DNA of 64,000 bases from Oceanimonas smirnovii ATCC BAA-899. Its GTDB lineage: Bacteria > Pseudomonadota > Gammaproteobacteria > Enterobacterales > Aeromonadaceae. The stretch covers positions 62,001-126,000 of the forward strand of contig NZ_KB908462.1 of NCBI RefSeq assembly GCF_000381965.1, given 5' to 3'. Below, piece by piece: positions 56,208 through 64,000 of this stretch. The number at the start of each line of letters is the position of its first letter. Position 1 is the stretch's first letter. The notes under the pieces were generated by a model. That model saw nothing but the letters and a program-made list of their open reading frames with translations, had not been told where the DNA came from and made no database searches. The position numbers and the translations under genes are program-made.

Positions 56208-57512
56208 ATGAGCAAGACACACCTTACTGAAACCAAATTCACCCAGCTGGGCCTGCAGCCACAAGTGCTGGCCGGACTGGAAACCAAAGGTTTTCATAAC
56301 TGCACGCCCATTCAGGCGCTGTCGTTACCGCCCCTGCTTACCGGCAAAGACATCGCCGGTCAGGCCCAGACCGGCACCGGCAAAACCATTGCCTTTCTTG
56401 CCGCCACTTTTAATCATTTGCTGACCACTCCCGCTCCGGCCAACCGTCAAACCAATCAGCCCCGCGCCATCATCATGGCTCCGACCCGGGAGCTGGCGGT
56501 GCAGATCCATAACGATGCCGACACCCTGAGTGAGCACACCGGTCTGAGACTGGGGCTGGCCTATGGCGGCGATGGCTATGAAAAGCAGACCCAGGTGCTG
56601 AATGAAGGGGTGGACATTCTGATCGGCACGACGGGCCGCATTATCGACTTCTTCAAGCAGAAAGTGATTAGCCTGGACGCCATTCAGGTGGTGGTGCTGG
56701 ATGAAGCGGATCGCATGTTCGATCTGGGCTTTATCAAGGACATTCGCTTTTTATTCCGCCGCATGCCGCCGGCTACTCAGCGCCAGAATATGCTGTTTTC
56801 CGCCACTCTGTCGCACAGAGTGCAGGAGCTGGCTTATGAGCACATGAACGATCCTGAACATGTACAGGTGGAGCCGGAGCAAAAAACCGGCGTACGCATC
56901 AAGGAAGAACTGTTCTATCCGGCACAGGAAGAAAAAATGCGGCTGTTGCTGACGCTGATGGAAGAAGAATGGCCCGATAAAGCCATTGTTTTTGCCAACA
57001 CCAAGCACAGCTGTGAGGAAGTATTCGCCTGGCTCGACGCTGATGGCCACCGTGTAGGACTGCTCACCGGTGACGTACCCCAGAAAAAGCGCCTGAAAAT
57101 TCTGGAAGACTTTACCGGTGGTGCCCTCGATATTCTGGTGGCCACCGACGTGGCCGCCCGCGGTCTGCACATTCCCGATGTGAGCCATGTGTTCAACTAC
57201 GATCTGCCCGACGACGCCGAAGACTATGTGCATCGCATTGGCCGTACCGGCCGGGCCGGGGCCAGCGGCTGCTCCATCAGCTTTGCCTGTGAAGAATATG
57301 TGTTCAACCTGCCGGCGGTAGAGGCTTACATTGAGCATGAAATTCCGGTCAGTAAATATGACAGTGCCGCCCTGCTGGACGATGTAACACCACCCAAACG
57401 TATTCACCATCACAGAGCTGGCATGAACCGTAATGTACGGGATCGCCAGGGTGGTAATCAGCGCCGCCCCGGCGGCAACCGCCGTCGCCGGCCGCAGGGT
57501 AACCGGGGCTGA
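56208..57512 (+). CDS. rhlB: ATP-dependent RNA helicase RhlB
   Basis: 434-residue DEAD-box helicase (E. coli 421) of the RNA degradosome. Motifs: [57 protein letters not shown] and [10 protein letters not shown]. The C-terminal tail is basic and disordered ([19 protein letters not shown]), as in E. coli. The N-terminal [26 protein letters not shown] is RhlB-specific. gppA follows after six bases, the conserved order. Confidence 0.96.
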   Translation: MSKTHLTETKFTQLGLQPQVLAGLETKGFHNCTPIQALSLPPLLTGKDIAGQAQTGTGKTIAFLAATFNHLLTTPAPANRQTNQPRAIIMAPTRELAVQIHNDADTLSEHTGLRLGLAYGGDGYEKQTQVLNEGVDILIGTTGRIIDFFKQKVISLDAIQVVVLDEADRMFDLGFIKDIRFLFRRMPPATQRQNMLFSATLSHRVQELAYEHMNDPEHVQVEPEQKTGVRIKEELFYPAQEEKMRLLLTLMEEEWPDKAIVFANTKHSCEEVFAWLDADGHRVGLLTGDVPQKKRLKILEDFTGGALDILVATDVAARGLHIPDVSHVFNYDLPDDAEDYVHRIGRTGRAGASGCSISFACEEYVFNLPAVEAYIEHEIPVSKYDSAALLDDVTPPKRIHHHRAGMNRNVRDRQGGNQRRPGGNRRRRPQGNRG

Positions 57513-57518
57513 GCCAGC

Positions 57519-58997
57519 GTGAAGAACCCGTCTCTGTATGCCGCCATTGACCTGGGCTCCAACAGTTTTCACATGCTGGTGGTGCAACAGGTGGCAGGAG
57601 CCAGCCGTACGCTGGCCAAGGTCAAACGCAAAGTACGGCTGGCTGCGGGATTACAGGCGGATGGCAGCCTGGATAACGCTGCCATGGAGCGAGGCTGGGA
57701 CTGTCTGAAACTGTTTGCCGAACAACTGCAGGATGTGCCCGCCGGTCAGGTGCGCATTGTGGGCACCGCCACATTACGGCTGGCCACCAATATTGGGGTT
57801 TTTCTTGAGCAGGCTGAGGCTATTCTCGGCCACCCAGTACAGATTATTTCCGGCGAGGAAGAAGCCGCTACCATTTATCAGGGCGTGGCCTGGACGTCTT
57901 CCGGCACCGGCCGCCGTCTGGTTATCGATATTGGCGGGGCCAGTACTGAGCTGATTATTGGTGAGGGTACCTCAGCGGGGTTGCTGAACAGCCTGAATAT
58001 GGGTTGTGTAACCTGGCTGACGCGTTACTTTCCGGACAATAAGCTGACTCACGACAACTTTCAACAGGCGATTCAGGCAGCCCAGCGTGAGCTGTCGTCG
58101 GTGGCGGCCAGCTATCTCAAGCTGGGCTGGCAGCATGCCTTTGGTGCCTCCGGCACGGTACAAGCCATTCAGGAAATCATGATGGCTCAGGGGGAAAACG
58201 AGCACATTACCCTGACCAAGCTGTACCGGCTGAAAGAGCAGGCCATCGCCTGCGGCAAGGTAGAACAGCTGCAACTGCACGGGCTCAAACCCGAGCGCGC
58301 ACCAGTATTTGCCTCGGGTCTGGCCATTTTAATTGCTCTGTTCGACACGCTTGGCATTGAACACATGGTGCTGGCGGGCGGTGCCCTGCGGGAAGGGCTT
58401 ATCTACAGTATGCTGGGCACCCGGCAGGACTGTGACGCCCAGGACAGAACCCTGGACAGTCTGATTGCTCGCTATCAGCTGGACCGGGAGCAGGGCGAGC
58501 GAGTACGCAACACCGCCCTTATGGCACTGAAACAATTGCAACCCGCCGCCAGCAGTGACGAACATTGCATGCTGGCACGGGCCGCTATGCTGTATGAGCT
58601 GGGCCTGTGTATTGAGTACAAGCGTGCCCCGGAGCATGCTGCCTATATTATTCGTCATATTGATCTGCCGGGCTTTACTGCTCCCCAGAAAAGCCTGCTG
58701 GCGGCGCTGCTGCTGAATCACAGAGATGAGTTCTACCCTGAGGCACTGACGTCTCAGTGCGCCATCAAGGCTGACAGAGCCATACTGCTGGCTCGTTTGC
58801 TGCGCCTGGCCATTATTCTGTGTTTGCGCCGTACTCAGGGCACGGTGCCGGCCTTTCAGTTAAGGCAACAAGGTAACCAACTGACGCTCACCTTACCTGC
58901 CGGCTGGTGTAAAGGTCACCATCTGCGGGCCAGTGAGCTGAACACAGAAGCTGAGCGACAAGCGGCCATGGGCTGGCCGCTACATATAGTGGAAGCA

Positions 58998-59000
<3 letters not shown>
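57519..59000 (+). CDS. gppA: Guanosine pentaphosphate phosphatase GppA
   Basis: 493 residues (E. coli 494). A member of the Ppx/GppA exopolyphosphatase fold that converts pppGpp to ppGpp. It has the ASKHA phosphate loops AAIDLGSNSFHMLV and VIDIGGASTELIIG, GTATLRLATN, and the C-terminal HD-like helical domain (YELGLCIEYKRAPEHAAYIIRH). The GTG start at 57519 aligns with the E. coli N-terminus. It probably shares the rhlB transcript and ends at a bidirectional hairpin. Confidence 0.95.
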
Positions 59001-60820
<1,820 letters not shown>

Positions 60821-60824
<4 letters not shown>

Positions 60825-61567
60825 GGCGTGGTTTCCTGCTCATCGTCTTCTTGCTTACGCACATAGAAGCGCCCGAAGAAAACACCGATTTCAAACAGCA
60901 GCCACATGGGAATGGCCAGCAGGGTCTGGGAGATCACATCGGGCGGCGTGAGTAGCATGCCGACGATAAAGACGATCACCACCACATAGGGTCGCTTGGC
61001 GGCCAGATCCTTAGGCGTGGTGACGCCGGTCCAGCACAGCAGTATGGTGGCAATAGGAATTTCAAAGGCGATGCCAAAAGCAATAAACAGCCCCAGCACG
61101 AAATCCAGATAACTGGCAATATCGGTGGCAATGGTAACCCCTTCCGGTGCCATACTGGTGAAAAAACCAAAGGCCAGCGGAAACACCACAAAGTAGGCAA
61201 AGGCCGCACCGGCATAAAACAGCAGAGCACTGGAAAACACCAAAGGGGCTATCAGCCGTTTTTCATGCTTGTACAGGCCCGGCGCAATAAAAGCCCAGAC
61301 CTGATAAAGCACAATGGGAATGGCCGCAAAAAATGACACTATCAACGTCAGTTTAAGAGGGGTTAAAAACGGCGTGGCCACTCCGGTGGCTATCATGCCC
61401 GCCCCTTCCGGCAGTTGCTTGAGTAATGGCGTAGCCAGCAGGCTATAGATATCGTTGGCAAAATAAACCAGCCCCAGAAACACCACCAGCACGGAGGCAA
61501 GGGCACGCAACAGGCGTGTCCTCAGCTCCACCAGGTGGCTGATCAGAGGCTGCTGTGATTCAGTCAT
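60821..61567 (-). CDS. tatC: Twin-arginine translocase subunit TatC
   Basis: 248 residues with six spans. It recognises the twin-arginine signal. It has the conserved N-terminal [17 protein letters not shown], the periplasmic loop with [10 protein letters not shown], and FGIAFEIPI in the middle. ATG 61567 overlaps the tatB stop (ATGA). Confidence 0.97.
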
Positions 61568-61917
61568 TCAGATGGTTTCCGGGGATCTGTGTTAACGGAC
61601 TCATCCGCGCTTTGCTCGGGCCGTTTTTCATAAGGCCGGTTAACGGAAGCGGCGGCGTCTTTAAGTTGGTCGATGGACTGCTGCAGCTCGGGGCTGAGAT
61701 CCTTCATGCCGAGCTGCTCGGCTTTTTTCAGATCCCGGTGCAGCTCTTCCATTTTCAGCTCCTGGGACAGCTCGGTTTTCACCGCATTGGCGGTATCCCG
61801 TACTGTTTTAAACATGCGGGACACGGTGCGAATAGCAACAGGCAGGCGCTCGGGTCCCAGCACCAACAACCCGATCACGGAAATCACCACCAGTTCCCAA
61901 AAACCGATATCGAACAT
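61564..61917 (-). CDS. tatB: Twin-arginine translocase subunit TatB
   Basis: 117 residues. One N-terminal span ([26 protein letters not shown], including the conserved Glu and Gly-Pro hinge) is followed by an amphipathic helix and a polar tail. It partners TatC in signal recognition. It starts three bases after tatA and overlaps tatC. Confidence 0.96.
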   Translation of the reverse strand: MFDIGFWELVVISVIGLLVLGPERLPVAIRTVSRMFKTVRDTANAVKTELSQELKMEELHRDLKKAEQLGMKDLSPELQQSIDQLKDAAASVNRPYEKRPEQSADESVNTDPRKPSE

Positions 61918-61920
61918 GAC

Positions 61921-62169
61921 TTATACCCGATCTTTATCTTTGGCTTTGTCCTGCTCGTTCTGTGGCTCCGCCTGCTCTTTCTTGTCGGCCAGCTTCTGCT
62001 GCTCGAAGTCAGCGTCTTTCTTATCCTGATCTTCGTCGCTCATGGCTTTCTTAAAGCCTTTTACTGCCGAGCCCAGGTCACTTCCCATGCCGCGCAACTT
62101 TTTGGTTCCAAACAGCAGTACCACAATAAGTACCACGATAAGCAGTTGCCAGATACTGATTCCACCCAT
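61921..62169 (-). CDS. tatA: Twin-arginine translocase subunit TatA
   Basis: 82 residues. One short span ([18 protein letters not shown]), the FGTKKLR hinge, an amphipathic helix and a highly charged tail. It polymerises to form the transport pore. An 83-bp gap separates it from ubiB, so the tat operon may have its own promoter there. Confidence 0.97.
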   Translation of the reverse strand: MGGISIWQLLIVVLIVVLLFGTKKLRGMGSDLGSAVKGFKKAMSDEDQDKKDADFEQQKLADKKEQAEPQNEQDKAKDKDRV

Positions 62170-62252
62170 AACTCACGTTTCCTTTGCAAACAGATAATGA
62201 TAAAAGGCCATTATATTGCAGGTATATGACGAATATTTGATACCGGATCAAA

Positions 62253-63890
62253 CTATCGTGCTATTCGCCGCCATCCCAGCCACCATACAACCAAAGTCAG
62301 CACCATGCCAGACAGAGCCAGCCGGCTTTCATCCATGCCCAGTAACAGGGTGCTGGCCAGCAGGGTGGAGGCACCCATGGCCAGCAAAAAACGGCCCTGC
62401 CCCTGACGTTTATCATGAGTAGCGTAGCGCTCATACAGGCCGTTCATCTGCCGCTGCTGAAACTTGGCCTGCCGCAAAGCGTCATAAACCAGTTCCGGAA
62501 TTTCCGGCAGTTTTTCCGCCCAGTAAGGTGCATTTTCCTTAACCCCATTGATCACCGCTTTGTAACCCACCTGCTTCTGCATCCAGTCTTCCAGAAACGG
62601 TTTGGCGGTTTTCCACAGATCCAGCTGCGGATAAAGCTGCCGCCCGACTCCTTCTACATAGAGCAGGGTTTTCTGCAGCAGCACCAGCTGGGGCTGCACC
62701 GCCATATTAAAGCGGCGGGCAGTGTTAAACAGATTCAGCAGCACATGGCCAAAAGAGATCTCTGACAGGGGCTTTTCAAAAATGGGCTCGAGCACAGTAC
62801 GAATGGCCGACTCGAATTCTTCCACCTTGGTGTCGGCAGGCACCCAGCCCGACTCCACATGCAGCTCGGCTACCTTACGGTAGTCACGGTTGAAAAAGGC
62901 CAGAAAGTTCTCTGCCAGATAGCGTTTGTCGTCCCGGTTCAGGGTGCCGACAATGCCGCAGTCAATACCAATCCACTGCGGGTCTTGCGGGTGCTCATAA
63001 GACACGAAAATATTGCCAGGGTGCATATCGGCATGAAAAAAGCTGTCCCGGAATACCTGGGTGAAGAACACCTCAACGCCCCGCTCCGCCAGCAGCTGCA
63101 TATTGGTGCCGTTAGCTTCCAAGGCTGCAATATCGGATACCGGTATACCATAGATACGTTCCATCACCAGTACATTTTCATGACAGTAACTGGAGTAGAT
63201 CTCGGGCACATAGAGAGTACGGGAGCCTTCAAAGTTACGGCGCAACTGAATGGCGTTGGCCCCTTCACGCAGCAGGTTAAGCTCATCAAGCAGGGTTTTG
63301 CGGTATTCCTCTACTACTTCTACCGGCCGCAGCCGGCTGCTGCGCTCGGGCACCAGCCGCGCGATTAAGCTGGCCATGGAATGCATCAGGCTGACATCAG
63401 CCTCTATCGTGCGCTCAATGCCCGGACGAATCACCTTGATCACGATATCCTGACCGGTTTTCAGCCGGGCGGTATGTACCTGGGCAATGGAAGCCGATGC
63501 CAGGGGCTTTTCGTCAAAGTCATCAAACAAAGTTTCAATGGGCTGACGCAGGCTGTGTTCAATCTGCTGGCGGGCCAGTTTGCCATCAAAGGGCGGGACC
63601 CTGTCTTGCAGCATGGCCAGCTCTTCAGCAATGTCCGGCGGCAGCAGATCACGCCGCGTGGAAAGCATCTGGCCAAACTTGATAAACACCGGCCCCAGAC
63701 TTTCCAGCGCGAGACGAATACGTTTACCCCGGGATAAGTCCGGATGCTTGTTCTTGAGCCAGAACAGGCTTTTGCGAGCCATACGAGCCGGCCAGATCTG
63801 CAGCCGGGCCGGAATCAGCTCATCCAGGCCGTAGTCAAACAGAGTACGGCCAATCTGGTAGAGACGGCGCAGCTCCCGCAGTTTTCTCAT
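62253..63890 (-). CDS. ubiB: Ubiquinone biosynthesis ATPase/kinase-like protein UbiB
   Basis: 545 residues (E. coli 546), of the atypical ABC1/ADCK kinase-like family, which supports ubiquinone synthesis at the membrane. The KxGQ motif is in [16 protein letters not shown], the Ala-rich loop is ASASIAQVH, and the catalytic/metal segments MHPGNIF and GIDCGIVG are visible. Two C-terminal spans end the protein. Its start overlaps the ubiJ stop (ATGA). Confidence 0.96.
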   Translation of the reverse strand: MRKLRELRRLYQIGRTLFDYGLDELIPARLQIWPARMARKSLFWLKNKHPDLSRGKRIRLALESLGPVFIKFGQMLSTRRDLLPPDIAEELAMLQDRVPPFDGKLARQQIEHSLRQPIETLFDDFDEKPLASASIAQVHTARLKTGQDIVIKVIRPGIERTIEADVSLMHSMASLIARLVPERSSRLRPVEVVEEYRKTLLDELNLLREGANAIQLRRNFEGSRTLYVPEIYSSYCHENVLVMERIYGIPVSDIAALEANGTNMQLLAERGVEVFFTQVFRDSFFHADMHPGNIFVSYEHPQDPQWIGIDCGIVGTLNRDDKRYLAENFLAFFNRDYRKVAELHVESGWVPADTKVEEFESAIRTVLEPIFEKPLSEISFGHVLLNLFNTARRFNMAVQPQLVLLQKTLLYVEGVGRQLYPQLDLWKTAKPFLEDWMQKQVGYKAVINGVKENAPYWAEKLPEIPELVYDALRQAKFQQRQMNGLYERYATHDKRQGQGRFLLAMGASTLLASTLLLGMDESRLALSGMVLTLVVWWLGWRRIAR

Positions 63891-64000
63891 GAATGGGTCA
63901 CCTTGTCGGTCAGTGTCGCCAGGCGTCCCTGCAGGCGGTTCAATCGTTTGCTTAACTCGTCCACTTCATCACCAAAGTCGGCCAGCTCCAGCGGCCCCAC
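63887..64000 (-). CDS. ubiJ: UbiJ, C-terminal end only
   Basis: The last 37 codons of a gene that continues past the right edge ([20 protein letters not shown]... to THS). A short acidic, coiled-coil end just before ubiB and overlapping it by ATGA is what UbiJ, the lipid-binding scaffold of ubiquinone synthesis, shows in related genomes. The call rests on position and this tail. Confidence 0.8.
   Translation of the reverse strand: MGPLELADFGDEVDELSKRLNRLQGRLATLTDKVTHS

Overview
The window looks like chromosome from a marine or brackish gammaproteobacterium of the Aeromonadales (Oceanimonas, Oceanisphaera or Zobellella type). This rests on gene order and protein character (ubiJ-ubiB-tatABCD-hemB, rho-trxA-rhlB-gppA, ubiD-fre, ilvY/ilvC, csdAE/tcdA), a moderately high GC content and the marine and denitrifier accessory genes. 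The genus is inference. No rRNA, tRNA, CRISPR array, transposase or prophage is visible. Both ends cut genes: a TRAP permease on the left and ubiJ on the right.

Layout. 1-10.5 kb is mainly transport and osmoprotection: a dctM end with a UspA protein, sstT, an unrecognised 1333-residue envelope protein, and an osmF-yehY-yehX-yehW glycine-betaine-type ABC operon. 10.5-16.5 kb holds two TPP riboswitches on opposite strands around pyrC. One precedes a short-chain dehydrogenase plus flavin monooxygenase operon; the other precedes a sodium:solute symporter of the ThiV type. 16.5-21.2 kb is a nitric oxide response unit: norR divergent from ytfE-norB, with three NorR-type boxes and a sigma-54 promoter between. 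21.2-30.2 kb carries a coupled EAL/GGDEF pair, redox proteins, an arsC-like/arsR pair with a damaged active-site loop, a LysR regulator facing a Fur-box-controlled TonB receptor, and two predicted zinc peptidases. 30.3-32 kb is a tsdBA-like dihaem cytochrome pair (thiosulfate/tetrathionate). 32-43.3 kb holds a YbdG-type channel, two GSTs, a DUF3360-like permease, sbcDC, an EamA exporter, a MarR regulator and a cytochrome c5.

43.5-64 kb is mostly housekeeping: rep, csdA-csdE and tcdA, ilvC/ilvY, ubiK, fre-ubiD, rho, trxA, rhlB-gppA, and the ubiJ-ubiB-tatABCD-hemB run.

The long intergenic gaps are filled by a structured dispersed repeat (four copies of type A, two with an adjacent type B). Differences between copies are compensated in the arms, which indicates selection for, or copying of, a folded form. 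The most promising candidate for an undescribed system is the TPP-riboswitch pair: a transporter plus an oxidising enzyme pair, all predicted to be made when thiamine is scarce, suggesting uptake and oxidative processing of a thiamine precursor or breakdown product.
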